From positions 1 to 64,000 of the forward strand of contig MDLF01000018.1 in NCBI GenBank assembly GCA_001730095.1: 64,000 nucleotides of DNA, in the 5' to 3' direction. Positions 1 to 9,402 of the stretch are shown in pieces. The notes beneath the pieces are model-generated. The model was not told where the DNA came from and searched no databases. It was given only the letters and a program-made list of their open reading frames with translations. Position 1 is the first letter of the stretch. Each line of letters opens with the position of its first letter. This DNA is from Rhodobacteraceae bacterium (ex Bugula neritina AB1). GTDB lineage: Bacteria; Pseudomonadota; Alphaproteobacteria; Rhodobacterales; Rhodobacteraceae. The position numbers were made by a program, and so were the translations under genes.

Positions 1-52
1 TCGGCTTCTTCTGCGCTTCACGCGCAATCTCGATGTCACTCTTGTAGCTCAT
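1..52 (-). CDS. fhs: formate-tetrahydrofolate ligase, N-terminal fragment
   Basis: Only the first 17 codons lie in the window; the gene runs off the left edge. The peptide begins MSYKSDIEIAREAQKKP, which matches the usual N-terminus of formate-tetrahydrofolate ligase (ATP-dependent synthesis of 10-formyl-THF). A purine-rich AGGAA stretch sits just upstream of the ATG. The call rests on recognising this short N-terminus alone, so it is tentative. Confidence 0.6.
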   Translation of the reverse strand, partial: MSYKSDIEIAREAQKKP

Positions 53-182
53 GGCGAGGTTCCTGCTGAGTTTGCATGCAATCGCCGGCACAGAAATGCC
101 GGATTGGCCGTAGGCTTAGCCAATATGCGGCAAAACACGCGCTTGATTTCCGACATTATCCTGCCCTGAAGCGGCGTCTGCT

Positions 183-233
183 CTTTCAGAGGCTGTGCAG
201 AAGTTCCTTAAAGGAAACGCACAGCCCTGAAAG
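183..233 (-). terminator. hairpin at the 3' end of the MOSC gene
   Basis: A long interrupted inverted repeat: CTTTCAG-A-GGCTGTGC pairs with GCACAGCC-CTGAAAG, and the loop holds a second small repeat (TTCCTT/AAGGAA). It begins 8 bases after the MOSC stop codon. There is no clear T-tract on either strand, so it may act as an RNA-stabilising 3' hairpin or a weak terminator. Confidence 0.5.
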
Positions 234-240
234 CGACCAA

Positions 241-816
241 TTACGGCGCCCAGGCGCGCTGATCCGGCACAAAGAGTGTGAGTTCACCGCCCAAAGAGAG
301 GCTGCCCGGCCGTTCGACCCAGGCGGTGATTCCCCGCCGATTCTGTGCCGCCGGTTTGAAGCGGGCGCCAAAGCCTGCGTGGTCTTTTTCGATCTCCCGG
401 CCAGGCAGCACGCAGGGACGGTTTTCCATATCCACGGTCAGTGTCACCCCGTCTTGCCCCTGCAGCCGAGACGACGGCGGCACAAAGGTGAAATCAGGTA
501 TGCCGCGCAGCACGATGGTGGCGCCCAGATGGGCGGGGTCCAGCCGGTCCATCCCCATATCTGCGGCGATCTGCGCCAATTCCTCTTCCGACAAAACAGT
601 CAGCTGGCGGACGTTGCGGATTTCGGTGCCTTGCGAGTAGAGGTTTTTCACACGCACGCAGGAGGCACGGTTTTCGCCCTCATGGCGCCCGCCAGAAACT
701 CCGGCAAACCCCAGGTCCAGGCGATCAATTGGTTGCGCCTGCAAACCGCGGTCCGCAGGCACGTGGCCCAGCCAGGTAATCCTGCCTGTGTATTCTGTTT
801 TCCGTAGCACCGGCAT
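241..816 (-). CDS. MOSC domain-containing protein
   Basis: A 191-residue protein starting MPVLRKTEYTG. It matches the stand-alone MOSC (MOCO sulfurase C-terminal) family: an N-terminal GRITWLG segment, a central run (SCVRVKNLYSQGTEIRNVRQ) and the conserved cysteine in NRPCVLPG. MOSC proteins bind molybdenum-cofactor or sulfur-carrier ligands; YiiM/YcbX-type members act in N-hydroxylated compound reduction. The substrate is not known here. An in-frame upstream extension to about 1095 overlaps the end of ftsH and is read as non-coding. It is the last gene in the minus-strand block after ftsH. Confidence 0.85.
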   Translation of the reverse strand: MPVLRKTEYTGRITWLGHVPADRGLQAQPIDRLDLGFAGVSGGRHEGENRASCVRVKNLYSQGTEIRNVRQLTVLSEEELAQIAADMGMDRLDPAHLGATIVLRGIPDFTFVPPSSRLQGQDGVTLTVDMENRPCVLPGREIEKDHAGFGARFKPAAQNRRGITAWVERPGSLSLGGELTLFVPDQRAWAP

Positions 817-926
817 TTCTGCTCTCCGCTGCCTGTCCTTCATTTCTGTCCGGCAAGCATACAAGGGCCGCGCCCCGCTGCCAGTCCGGCAGCAATGTTT
901 TTTTGTGATACGGATCAGAAGGTTCG

Positions 927-966
927 GGAATGAAAGCCCCCCGAAAGCCAACGGCATCCGGGGGGC
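927..966 (-). terminator. intrinsic terminator after ftsH
   Basis: GCCCCCCG and CGGGGGGC form an 8-bp GC stem (936-943 with 959-966). On the minus strand it is followed by a T-rich stretch (TTTCATTCCC). It lies just after the ftsH stop and ends the tol-ftsH transcription direction. Confidence 0.75.
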
Positions 967-979
967 AGGAACTGGGGTG

Positions 980-2893
980 TCAGGCAGAGGGTTCCGGCTC
1001 CATGCCGCCCTCTGGCGGGGTCTTTTTGGGCTTGGCCTTGGGGATTGCGGTGACTGAGGCATTGCCCTGGTCCTCGCCCTCGTCCTCGTCGTCATCCGCC
1101 TGCGGCGGCTCGCCGTTCATCACCCGTTTGATTTCGTCGCCGGTCAGGGTTTCATACTCCAGCAGGCCCTGAGCCAACCGTTCCCATTCCTCATTCTTGG
1201 CTTTCAGGATCTCCAGCGCCTTGTCATAGCCATCCTGAATGAAGCGTTTCACCTCTTCCTCGATCAGCTCTTTGGTATTTGCCGAAACCGAGAAACCTGC
1301 GGTGTTGCCGGAATAGCCTTCGTGGGCTTCGGCATAATCGATATTGCCGACCTTGTCCGACATGCCCCAACGCAGCACCATTGCGCGCGCCAGCTGGCTG
1401 GCCTGCTGAATATCGCCGGCCGGGCCGTTGGAAACATGATCCTCGCCGTATTTGATGACTTCGGCAGCCTTGCCCGCCATGGTCATTGCCAGCTTCTGCT
1501 CGCACTCATCCCGGTGGTAGTTCAGGCGATCCATTTCCGGCAGCGACACAACCATGCCCAGCGCACCGCCGCGCGGGATGATGGTTGCCTTGTAAACCGG
1601 ATCGCACAGTGGCAGCGCCAGGCCGACAACGGCGTGGCCTGCTTCGTGGTAGGCGGTTTTTTCCTTCTGGTCCTGGGTCAACACCATCGAGCGGCGCTCG
1701 GCGCCCATCATGACTTTGTCCTTGGCGGATTCGAAATCCTCCATGGTGACAAAGCGGCGGCCGACGCGGGCGGCCATCAGCGCGGCCTCGTTCACCAGGT
1801 TGGCCAGATCGGCGCCTGAGAAGCCAGGGGTGCCGCGGGCAATGATGCGCAGGTCCACATCGGGCCCAAGCGGCGTCTTGCGGGCATGCACACCCAGGAT
1901 CTTCTCGCGCCCCTTGATATCGGGGTTGCCGACGGTGACGTTGCGGTCAAAACGGCCGGGACGCAGAAGCGCCGGGTCCAGCACGTCCTTGCGGTTGGTG
2001 GCGGCCAGAATGATGACGCCCTCGTTGGCCTCAAAACCGTCCATTTCCACCAGCAGCTGGTTCAGGGTCTGCTCGCGTTCATCATTGCCGCCGCCGTAAC
2101 CGGCGCCACGATGGCGGCCGACCGCGTCAATCTCGTCGATGAACACGATGCAGGGCGCGTTTTTCTTGGCCTGCTCGAACATGTCACGGACACGGCTCGC
2201 ACCGACGCCCACGAACATCTCAACGAAGTCAGAACCGGAGATGGTGAAAAAGGGCACGCCAGCCTCGCCTGCAATGGCGCGGGCCAAGAGGGTCTTACCG
2301 GTGCCCGGAGGGCCGACCAGCAGCGCCCCCTTGGGGATCTTGCCGCCGAGGCGCGAAAATTTCTGCGGGTTGCGCAGGAATTCAACGATCTCTTCCAGCT
2401 CTTCCTTGGCCTCATCGATCCCGGCCACATCGTCAAAGGTGACACGGCCATGCTTCTCGGTCAGCATCTTGGCCTTGGACTTTCCGAACCCCATAGCGCC
2501 GCCTTTGCCGCCGCCCTGCATCCGGTTCATGAAATAGATCCAGACGCCGATCAGCAGAAGGAACGGCAGGAGTGTCACCAGGAAGGACTGGAATCCCGAC
2601 TGCTGCTGTTTTTCAGCGCGCACCAGAATGTTCTTTTCGATCAGCAGCGACGTGACCTCGGCGTCACCCGGTTTGATGGCGACATAGCTTTGTCCGTCCG
2701 ACGTTGTATAACGGACCTGTTCTCCATCGAGGGTCACGGCGCTGACCTTGCCGGCTTCCACCGAACTTACGAAGTCAGAAAAGGTTTGTTCACGGCTCTG
2801 CATCGTGCTGCCCGAACCGCTGAACAAATTGAACAGTGCCAGAATCAGCAGAAACAGAACAACCCAAAAGGCGATATTGCGAGCGTTGCCCAA
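980..2893 (-). CDS. ftsH: ATP-dependent zinc metalloprotease FtsH
   Basis: A 637-residue, full-length membrane-anchored AAA+ protease that degrades unassembled membrane proteins and regulators such as RpoH or LpxC. Visible parts in order: TM1 (about 7-24), periplasmic loop, TM2 (about 102-121), Walker A GPPGTGKT (194-201), Walker B VFIDEID (250-256), the SRH with RPGRFDR, and the zinc site HEAGH (416-420). The start MGNARN is encoded by TTG, with a GGGAG ribosome-binding site 7-8 bases upstream; MGNARN is the N-terminus expected for the family in this group. It follows tilS at a 78-bp gap. The acidic C-terminal tail (DDDEDEGED) is variable in the family. Confidence 0.98.
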   Translation of the reverse strand: MGNARNIAFWVVLFLLILALFNLFSGSGSTMQSREQTFSDFVSSVEAGKVSAVTLDGEQVRYTTSDGQSYVAIKPGDAEVTSLLIEKNILVRAEKQQQSGFQSFLVTLLPFLLLIGVWIYFMNRMQGGGKGGAMGFGKSKAKMLTEKHGRVTFDDVAGIDEAKEELEEIVEFLRNPQKFSRLGGKIPKGALLVGPPGTGKTLLARAIAGEAGVPFFTISGSDFVEMFVGVGASRVRDMFEQAKKNAPCIVFIDEIDAVGRHRGAGYGGGNDEREQTLNQLLVEMDGFEANEGVIILAATNRKDVLDPALLRPGRFDRNVTVGNPDIKGREKILGVHARKTPLGPDVDLRIIARGTPGFSGADLANLVNEAALMAARVGRRFVTMEDFESAKDKVMMGAERRSMVLTQDQKEKTAYHEAGHAVVGLALPLCDPVYKATIIPRGGALGMVVSLPEMDRLNYHRDECEQKLAMTMAGKAAEVIKYGEDHVSNGPAGDIQQASQLARAMVLRWGMSDKVGNIDYAEAHEGYSGNTAGFSVSANTKELIEEEVKRFIQDGYDKALEILKAKNEEWERLAQGLLEYETLTGDEIKRVMNGEPPQADDDEDEGEDQGNASVTAIPKAKPKKTPPEGGMEPEPSA

Positions 2894-2971
2894 GGAAAGT
2901 TCTCCCTATCAGATAGGCGCACCACTCAGGCCGCCTGTGTTGTGCTTAAAATAAGGATACTTCGGGCAGGT

Positions 2972-4225
2972 TCAATGCGATAAAAGGGATGCAAAGAACT
3001 CTTCTTCGTTTACCACCGGTTCCGCCGACCAGCCATTGGCCATTCCAGCCGCCGGTGCAGCCTCCAGCTGCCCCCCGCGCCATAGCGCCGGAGTGCTCTC
3101 CAGCACGGCGCCCGGAACGCCTGCGGAGCGCCAGTCCGGGCAGGATTGCAACCCCTCCCGGCTGAGGGGACGTACCTCGCAACCCTTTGCGTCGCCACCG
3201 AAAATATTCCACCTACCGTCCCATACCTGGCCTGGGAGGCATGCAGTATCCTTGACGGCATTGGCTTCGCGGCAGATCCAGATTTGCTTTGTTGTGGTCA
3301 GCAGGTGACAGCCAGAAACTGTGGCTGCACCGCCACCGCGCGCCGCCAGCATCGCAATCTCCATCGGAACCCGCCGCGGAGGATAAGGCGCGCCGGACAC
3401 CCATTGGATGGCTTTCACCAGCAGGCGGTAGCCTGTCTCACTGGGCAATGTGCGGAATTTGCGCTGGCACAGCACAACTGCGCCGGCCTGCACATGCGCC
3501 AGGTCGCGGGCCGCCAGAAACACGTACCAGTCCAGTGCCTCGCGCGCCTTGTTCATGTTTTCGGCAACCCGGGACAGCACCGTCGGCGTCAGCCCCAGCG
3601 GCGCCAGCTGTGCCAGCGCGCGCCGCGCCCTGACCCGCTCAAACCTAAGATCGCTGTTGCTGGGATCATCGCACCATTCAATGCCACGCTCGCACAGATA
3701 CTTGCGCAGCTCTCTGCGGGTTACTTCCAACAGAGGCCGCAACAGGGTGACCCCCTTGTAGACCCGGCGCGCTGGCATGCCAGACAGGCCTGCCACCCCG
3801 GAAGCCCGCGCCATCCGCATCAGCAGCGTTTCCGCCTGATCATCGGCCGTATGTGCGATACAAACCGTGGCGATGCCGTTGCGCTTGGCCCAGCTGGAAA
3901 GCAGATCGTAGCGGGCTTCGCGAGCCTGTTTTTGCAAATTACCGCTGCCAGGGCCTTCCTCCCAGCGGATTACCTCATGCGCCATTCCCAGCGCAGCTGC
4001 GGCTTGACCTGCCAGTTCGGCCTCAGCCGCCGCTTCCGGCCGCAGCCCATGATCCACAGTTGCGGCAAGAAACTCGACCTGCTCGTCTTTGAGGGCTTCC
4101 TGCAACAGATGCAGCAGAGCCATCGAATCACTGCCGCCAGAGACGGCGATGCCGATCCTGCCGGTCATCGAGGGCTGAAACTGCGCACGAAGCAGTCCCT
4201 GGATATCGCGCCGCAGCCCGGTCAA
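2972..4225 (-). CDS. tilS: tRNA(Ile)-lysidine synthetase
   Basis: A 417-residue protein with the PP-loop ATP pyrophosphatase motif SGGSDS at 29-34. TilS ligates lysine to C34 of tRNA(Ile2), changing its identity from AUG to AUA decoding. The proposed start is TTG at 4225, whose TTGA overlaps the cpoB stop, suggesting translational coupling. A second candidate is the ATG giving MTGRIGIAV (residue 20), nearer the family's usual N-terminus. The order cpoB-tilS-ftsH is classical in proteobacteria. Confidence 0.95.
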   Translation of the reverse strand: MTGLRRDIQGLLRAQFQPSMTGRIGIAVSGGSDSMALLHLLQEALKDEQVEFLAATVDHGLRPEAAAEAELAGQAAAALGMAHEVIRWEEGPGSGNLQKQAREARYDLLSSWAKRNGIATVCIAHTADDQAETLLMRMARASGVAGLSGMPARRVYKGVTLLRPLLEVTRRELRKYLCERGIEWCDDPSNSDLRFERVRARRALAQLAPLGLTPTVLSRVAENMNKAREALDWYVFLAARDLAHVQAGAVVLCQRKFRTLPSETGYRLLVKAIQWVSGAPYPPRRVPMEIAMLAARGGGAATVSGCHLLTTTKQIWICREANAVKDTACLPGQVWDGRWNIFGGDAKGCEVRPLSREGLQSCPDWRSAGVPGAVLESTPALWRGGQLEAAPAAGMANGWSAEPVVNEEEFFASLLSH

Positions 4226-5049
4226 GAACAGCCCAGCTTGGTCATTTCCGCGGCAGCTTCAGCCTTCTGCGCGGCGCCTGGAAAGCGCACTCCGACCTCT
4301 GCCAGAGTGACGCAGGCCTGCTTGGCCTGCCCCAGGCGGCCCAGTGCCGCGCCAAGTTCAAGCAGTGCCTTGGGCGCCACCGGTCCGGCAGAGTTGCCAG
4401 TAAAGGCAGCCAGATAAGCCCGCGCAGCTTCGCGGGTATCGCCAAGCCCGTCGAGCGCCTTGCCGCGGCTAAACTCAGCGGCTGGCGCCAGCGGGCTGCC
4501 CGGATAGGCCTGATTGAACGCCGCGAATTTCTCTGCCGCGTCCTGATACACCCCGTCAGCCAGCAGCTTTTCGGCGGCATCAAAATCCGCCTGTTCGCCA
4601 ATTGCCAGCTCACCGCCGCTGGTGTCACCGGTGCCGCTCACCCCGCCCGGGCTGGCAACGGCAGGCAGGTCTCCGCCCCCCAGCGTCGTGGTTTCCTCGA
4701 GAGCGGCAACATCGCCGCCCTCCAGCTCCACCAGGCGGAACTCCAGATCACCGATCCGGTTGGTGCCATCGGTGACAATCCTGTCGATCCGGTGATTCAT
4801 CTGCTCCGTCTGCAGCGTCAGCCGCTGCAGTTCGCTCTCGATCGCTGCGACCCGGTCCAGAACCGTATCCCCCGACACATCCGCCGAGGGCGTGCCTGTC
4901 GTCGACAATTCCCGCTTCAGCCGCTGGATTTCAACATGCAGGACGGTCAGTTCCTGACGGATATCAGCCAGCGTCTGGCTGTCCTGCGCCGCCAGCGGCA
5001 GCGGCAGCAGCATTACGGAGGCGAAAAGAACGGTGCGCAGGCGCTTCAT
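4222..5049 (-). CDS. cpoB: Tol-Pal system protein CpoB (YbgF)
   Basis: A 275-residue periplasmic protein: signal peptide about 1-21, a coiled-coil segment about 22-100 rich in heptad leucines, a Gly/Thr-rich linker, and tetratricopeptide-like repeats from about 150 to the end. CpoB coordinates outer-membrane constriction by Tol with peptidoglycan synthesis at division. It starts 4 bases after the pal stop, in the expected tol-pal order. Confidence 0.93.
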   Translation of the reverse strand: MKRLRTVLFASVMLLPLPLAAQDSQTLADIRQELTVLHVEIQRLKRELSTTGTPSADVSGDTVLDRVAAIESELQRLTLQTEQMNHRIDRIVTDGTNRIGDLEFRLVELEGGDVAALEETTTLGGGDLPAVASPGGVSGTGDTSGGELAIGEQADFDAAEKLLADGVYQDAAEKFAAFNQAYPGSPLAPAAEFSRGKALDGLGDTREAARAYLAAFTGNSAGPVAPKALLELGAALGRLGQAKQACVTLAEVGVRFPGAAQKAEAAAEMTKLGCS

Positions 5050-5053
5050 GATC

Positions 5054-5554
5054 TTACCCCGTCAGCCCGCCGGCCAGCACGGTGACCGCACGGCGGTTCT
5101 CCGAGTAGCAGGCCTCATTCGAACAAATCTCCAGCGGGCGTTCCTTGCCGAAGCTCACAACCTTCACCCGGCTTCCTGCAACCCCTTGCGAAATCAGGTA
5201 TTCCCGCGCCGCATTGGCCCGGCGAGCCCCCAGAGCCAGGTTGTACTCGCGGGTGCCCTGTTCGTCCGCATGACCTTCGATCGTGACGACATAATCGGCA
5301 TTCTGGGTCAGCCAGCGCGCCTGGCCTTGCAAAATTCCCTGTGCCTCGGACGACAGGTGGGACTGATCGACAGCAAACAGCACACGATCGCCGATGGTCT
5401 GCTGGAAATAAGCCGGGCTTGCCGGATCCAAGGCCCCTGCCCCCGCACCGACACCTGCGCCACCGCTGTTTGCCGTGTCATCCCACTGGTTGTTGCTGCA
5501 GGCCGCCAGGCCCAGAACCGCAACAGCTGCTATTGCCAATTTCAAACCGCTCAT
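5054..5554 (-). CDS. pal: peptidoglycan-associated lipoprotein Pal
   Basis: A 166-residue lipoprotein. The signal ends in the lipobox LAAC with the acylated cysteine at residue 19. An OmpA-like peptidoglycan-binding domain fills the C-terminal two thirds, with the hallmark EGHADEQGTREYN and RRANAAREYL. It anchors the outer membrane to the cell wall and partners with TolB. A 91-bp gap separates it from tolB and holds a perfect CtrA-type box, so pal may have its own promoter. Confidence 0.97.
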   Translation of the reverse strand: MSGLKLAIAAVAVLGLAACSNNQWDDTANSGGAGVGAGAGALDPASPAYFQQTIGDRVLFAVDQSHLSSEAQGILQGQARWLTQNADYVVTIEGHADEQGTREYNLALGARRANAAREYLISQGVAGSRVKVVSFGKERPLEICSNEACYSENRRAVTVLAGGLTG

Positions 5555-5580
5555 GTCGTCTGCCTATCCCTTTGTGTTTC

Positions 5581-5595
5581 TTAACCGGAATTTAA
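5581..5595 (-). promoter_or_regulatory. CtrA-type box upstream of pal
   Basis: TTAA-N7-TTAA (TTAACCGGAATTTAA), a perfect match to the alphaproteobacterial CtrA full site. It lies 26 bases upstream of the pal start codon, inside the tolB-pal gap. The motif match is direct; binding is inferred. Confidence 0.6.
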
Positions 5596-5645
5596 CACAT
5601 GCCCGGACCGGGTTCCATGCGGGTATACCAGCATTAACAATTCCG

Positions 5646-6971
5646 CTATTTTTGCAATGGTGACCAAGCCGGATCAGAGCCCCCGTCCGGTGTTTTAACC
5701 GGCTTCAGGTTGCGGCCGGTAACATCCACCGAATACAGCAGCGCCCGCCCGGCGCTGCCCTGGCTTTCACGGGTGAACATGATCACCCGGCCATTCGGCG
5801 CCCAGGTCGGCCCCTCATCCAGGAAGGACGCTGTCAGCAGCCGCTCCTCGCTGCCATCGGTGCGCATGACACCAATGTGGAACCGGCCCTTGTTCTGCTT
5901 GGTAAAGGCGATCATGTCACCGCGCGGCGACCAGACTGGCGTGCCATATCGGCCCTGACCGAAGCTGATCCGCCGCGCCTCGCCGCCGGATGCGGGCATT
6001 ACATAAAGCTGCTGGCTGCCGGAGCGGTCGCTTTCGAACACAACATGACTTCCATCCGGCGAAAACGACGGCGCCGTCTCGATTGAGGGCGCCGAGGTCA
6101 GCCGCCGTTTGGCGCCGGTGCTGATGTCCATGGAGAACAGGTCGGTATTGCCGCCCTGTGTCTGGGAATAGACGATGGTGCGCCCATCCGGCGCAAACCG
6201 CGGCGCAAAGCTCATGGTGCCATCGCCGCTGGACAGGATCTTGCGCTGCACCTGACCCACATCCAGAACATGGATCTGCGGAAAGCCGCTTTCATAGCTG
6301 GTATACAGAACCCGGTCACCAGTGGGCGAAAACCGCGGCGCCAGCACCAGAGAGGCACTGTTGGTCAGATACTGTACATTGGCGCCGTCGTAATCCATGA
6401 TCGCCAGCCGCTTGCGGCGGTCGTTCTTGGGACCACTTTCCGAGACATAGACCACCCGGCTGTCGAAATAACCGCTCTCGCCGGTAATTTCGCTGTAGAT
6501 CGCATCGGCCACCTTATGTGCCATCCGCCGCCAGCCGCCGGTGGTTCCGGAAAACTGCAGCGCGCTTTCCAGCTCCTTTTCTGCGAATACGTCATACCCG
6601 CGGAACTGCACTGTCAGCCGGTTGCCGGTGACGCTGACGGCGCCAGTGATCAGCGCCTGGGCATTCACGGCTTTCCAGTCGGCAAATTTCACCGGGTCGT
6701 CAAAACCGGTCACCTTGGAGATATGGGCGCTGGCAGGCACCTCGCGGAACAGTCCGGTGCCGCTGAGATCCGCCGCGACCACCCGCGCGATCTGCGCCGC
6801 ATGTTCCGCAGCCGAAGGCGTCTCCGGTACGAAATCCGGCACCGCATAGGGCAATGGCTCAATCACACCCTGATCGATCTCGATGCGAAGCGGGCCGGTT
6901 TGCGCCGCAGCGGTGCCTGCCCCGGCCAGTGCCGAAGCCCCGATCAGCAGAGCTGCCAGAATTTTCCTCAT
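5646..6971 (-). CDS. tolB: Tol-Pal system beta-propeller protein TolB
   Basis: A 441-residue periplasmic protein: signal peptide about 1-23, an N-terminal alpha/beta domain, then a six-bladed beta-propeller with repeated (F/W)SPDG-type turns ([40 protein letters not shown]). It binds Pal and TolA. The ATG overlaps the tolA stop (ATGA), so translation is coupled. Confidence 0.97.
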   Translation of the reverse strand: MRKILAALLIGASALAGAGTAAAQTGPLRIEIDQGVIEPLPYAVPDFVPETPSAAEHAAQIARVVAADLSGTGLFREVPASAHISKVTGFDDPVKFADWKAVNAQALITGAVSVTGNRLTVQFRGYDVFAEKELESALQFSGTTGGWRRMAHKVADAIYSEITGESGYFDSRVVYVSESGPKNDRRKRLAIMDYDGANVQYLTNSASLVLAPRFSPTGDRVLYTSYESGFPQIHVLDVGQVQRKILSSGDGTMSFAPRFAPDGRTIVYSQTQGGNTDLFSMDISTGAKRRLTSAPSIETAPSFSPDGSHVVFESDRSGSQQLYVMPASGGEARRISFGQGRYGTPVWSPRGDMIAFTKQNKGRFHIGVMRTDGSEERLLTASFLDEGPTWAPNGRVIMFTRESQGSAGRALLYSVDVTGRNLKPVKTPDGGSDPAWSPLQK

Positions 6972-8089
6972 TTGATCCGCATCCTTTCAGGATTGAATGT
7001 CATCTCAATATCACGCCATTGCGCATATTTTTCAGGGGGAAGCTGAAACCCCTTTGCCCCGCAGCGGATAATTGCCCGCCGCGCGGCTTCATAAGCCTGT
7101 TTTGCCGCGCTTGCAGATCCGCCCGTGCTGGACAGCATCCGGATCGAGCCCGTATCAGGCTTTCCGTCCCTGGCCAGCGAGACGCCGACAACCACAGTTG
7201 TCTTTAGCGCGGCTGTGGACAGGGAGCCAACATTCCAGCAGCGCGAGACCTCAACCCGCAGCGCATCCTTTTCACCAAGCGTCAGCGGCGGACCGGAGGG
7301 TTCCGGCGCCTCCACGTCGGCGCCGCCTGCCAGCGCCTCTGCCAACGCATCGGCGACAGCATCGGAAGTATCCGCCTGTTCTGGTTCAGTTGGCTGGGCT
7401 GCCGCTGCCACCTGCGGCTCCGGCTGAGGCCGGGCCGGACGGGCCTTGGGTCGCCTGGACACCGCCGGCGCGGCAGTGGCCGCCGCATCTTCGCCTTCGT
7501 TCTCCTCGGTTACGATCCGGTCGCTGGCCGCCTCGCGCGCGGTGGCGTCCTGCACATCCTGCTCGGTCTCGGCGCCTTCATCCGGCGCGACCTCCGGCTG
7601 GACGACGTCAGCGATCCGGGTATCGGGCTCCGGCGGCGCCACTGGCTCAGGGGCGACACGGTCCACCGGGCGCGGTGCTGAGTCGGGGCGAACCAGCGGC
7701 ACCAGAGACGACACGTCCGGCTCCTCTGTGGCAGAGGGCAGCTCGGCGGGCAGCTCCGGCTCGGGCGGCTGATCGGGACGGTCCGTCACCTGGGGATCCG
7801 GCTCTGCCGGGGGGACAGGTTCAGGCTGGGTGATCTCCGGCGCAGGGTCGGGTTGCGACGCAGGGTCCGCCACTGGCTGCACCGCCGCCGGTTCCAGCAG
7901 CGGTGCGGGTTCAGGCGACACTTGCGGCGCCTGGCGCTGCTGGCTCAGCTTTTCGAACTGTTCCGCCGAAATCAGCGCCACCTGCTGCACGTTGGAGGGC
8001 AAGGGCTCGGACGGAAACCAGGCGCCGAAGACAACCCAAGTCATCAACAGCCCGTGTCCTGCCAGCGAGATTTTGGTTCCGGCCTGCAC
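6968..8089 (-). CDS. tolA: TolA-like energy-transducing protein
   Basis: A 373-residue inner-membrane protein started by GTG. It has one N-terminal TM helix (about 8-26), a long periplasmic linker rich in Pro and Glu (about 50-280) rather than the Ala/Lys helix of E. coli TolA, and a C-terminal TonB/TolA-type domain (about 285-373). That domain has two cysteines (RCWNVG, IIRCG) that could form the TolA domain-III disulfide. It sits between tolR and tolB and should link TolQR motion to Pal and TolB. Identity rests on synteny plus the C-terminal domain. Confidence 0.9.
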   Translation of the reverse strand: MQAGTKISLAGHGLLMTWVVFGAWFPSEPLPSNVQQVALISAEQFEKLSQQRQAPQVSPEPAPLLEPAAVQPVADPASQPDPAPEITQPEPVPPAEPDPQVTDRPDQPPEPELPAELPSATEEPDVSSLVPLVRPDSAPRPVDRVAPEPVAPPEPDTRIADVVQPEVAPDEGAETEQDVQDATAREAASDRIVTEENEGEDAAATAAPAVSRRPKARPARPQPEPQVAAAAQPTEPEQADTSDAVADALAEALAGGADVEAPEPSGPPLTLGEKDALRVEVSRCWNVGSLSTAALKTTVVVGVSLARDGKPDTGSIRMLSSTGGSASAAKQAYEAARRAIIRCGAKGFQLPPEKYAQWRDIEMTFNPERMRIK

Positions 8090-8104
8090 CCTGTGCGTCC
8101 CCGC

Positions 8105-8596
8105 CTACTGCCCCGCGCCCCCGGAGGGCTGCCCGTCTAGCGCCGGGCCGCCGGTATCCGTAACCAGCCCCACGTTGGAAAACCCGCCCGCGTTCAGCGC
8201 GCCCATCACCTGCATCACATCCGAATAGGCAATCCGCCCGTCTGCGCGCAGAAACACCCGGTCGGAAGACCGTTCTGCCGCGATTGCCTGCAGCTTGGCC
8301 ACCAGTTCATCCCGCGCCACCGGCGTGGTCTGGATTTCCACCCCCCCCTCTGCGGTCATGGTGACGGTCAACGGCTCTTCCTCATCGCCCGGCAGCGCGC
8401 CCGCTGCGGTCTTTGGCAGCTCCACCGGCACGCCAACGGTCATCAGCGGGGCCGCCACCATAAAGATAATCAACAGCACCAGCATGACATCGACAAAGGG
8501 CGTTACGTTGATTTCCGACATCGGGCGGCCGCCGCGGCGGCGGCGGCCCCGGCGGCGGTTGCCGCCTCCTGAAGGCTGCTGGACTGCGGCGCCCAT
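8105..8596 (-). CDS. tolR: Tol-Pal proton channel subunit TolR
   Basis: A 163-residue ExbD/TolR protein. A basic, Gly/Arg-rich N-terminus (polyRGRRRR) precedes the TM segment SEINVTPFVDVMLVLLIIFM with the essential Asp of the channel. A periplasmic domain follows. With TolQ it converts proton flow into motion of TolA. It starts 3 bases after the tolQ stop. Confidence 0.96.
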   Translation of the reverse strand: MGAAVQQPSGGGNRRRGRRRRGGRPMSEINVTPFVDVMLVLLIIFMVAAPLMTVGVPVELPKTAAGALPGDEEEPLTVTMTAEGGVEIQTTPVARDELVAKLQAIAAERSSDRVFLRADGRIAYSDVMQVMGALNAGGFSNVGLVTDTGGPALDGQPSGGAGQ

Positions 8597-8599
8597 GGC

Positions 8600-9295
8600 T
8601 CAGGAATCCAGTTGACGGCTGAGGATGGTAGCGAACTCGTCGGCAAAGGCCTCATAGCCGCCGATGATCCGGTCGCTGTCCGCGCTCAGCTTGTTGTAAA
8701 AGACCACCGCGGGGATCGCCGCCAGCAGGCCCAGACCGGTGGCCATCAGCGCCTCGGCAATGCCCGGCGCCACCACGGCAAGGTTGGTGTTCTGCTGCTC
8801 GGCGATCTCGATGAAGGCGGTCATGATACCCCAGACGGTACCAAAAAGGCCAACAAAGGGCGCGGTGGAGCCAACGGTGGCCAGCACCGACAGCCCGCCC
8901 TGGAGACCTTCTGTCTCCTTGGCGATAGCCACATCCATCGAACGGTCGATGCGCGCCTGCGCGCCGGGGATCAGCCCACCGTCGCTGCGGTGGCTGCGGC
9001 GCCATTCGCTCATGCCGGCGGAAAAGATCCGCGCTGCCTGGCCGGAAGGCTCCGGCCCCAGCCGCTCAAACAGCTCGTCCAGCGGATTGCCGGACCAGAA
9101 CGCCCGGTCAAAGGCGTCCGCCTCCTTGCGTGCAAGACGATAATTGATGGTTTTCTGAATGATGATGCCCCAGGACCAGATCGAGGCCCCGACCAGCATC
9201 AGCATCACCAGTTTCACGGTTACGGTGGCCCGCGCGAAAAGGCCCCACATGGAGAAATCAATCTCATGCGCCAGCGCCAGAGTTTCTGCTTCCAT
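8600..9295 (-). CDS. tolQ: Tol-Pal proton channel subunit TolQ
   Basis: A 231-residue MotA/TolQ/ExbB-family protein with three TM helices: one near the N-terminus (about 20-45) and two near the C-terminus. It carries the family signature around GSTAPFVGLFGTVWGIM and APGIAEALMATGLGLLAAIPA. It is the first tol gene, 108 bp after ybgC; that gap is large enough for a promoter but none is clear. Confidence 0.97.
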   Translation of the reverse strand: MEAETLALAHEIDFSMWGLFARATVTVKLVMLMLVGASIWSWGIIIQKTINYRLARKEADAFDRAFWSGNPLDELFERLGPEPSGQAARIFSAGMSEWRRSHRSDGGLIPGAQARIDRSMDVAIAKETEGLQGGLSVLATVGSTAPFVGLFGTVWGIMTAFIEIAEQQNTNLAVVAPGIAEALMATGLGLLAAIPAVVFYNKLSADSDRIIGGYEAFADEFATILSRQLDS

Positions 9296-9402
9296 TCGCC
9301 TGCTCTACGATTTTTCCCGGCCGTTTATCCGGCCTTATTTGACAGCAGGCTAGCGCAGTTCAACAGCAAAGGCCAATAAAACAGGCGCGCGGGCGCCAAA
9401 TG

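Noticed and set aside
3146-4417. Long plus-strand open frame (over 400 codons) opposite tilS
   Set aside because: It is antisense to a clear tilS gene, has no ribosome-binding site or family motif, and reflects high GC with few stops.
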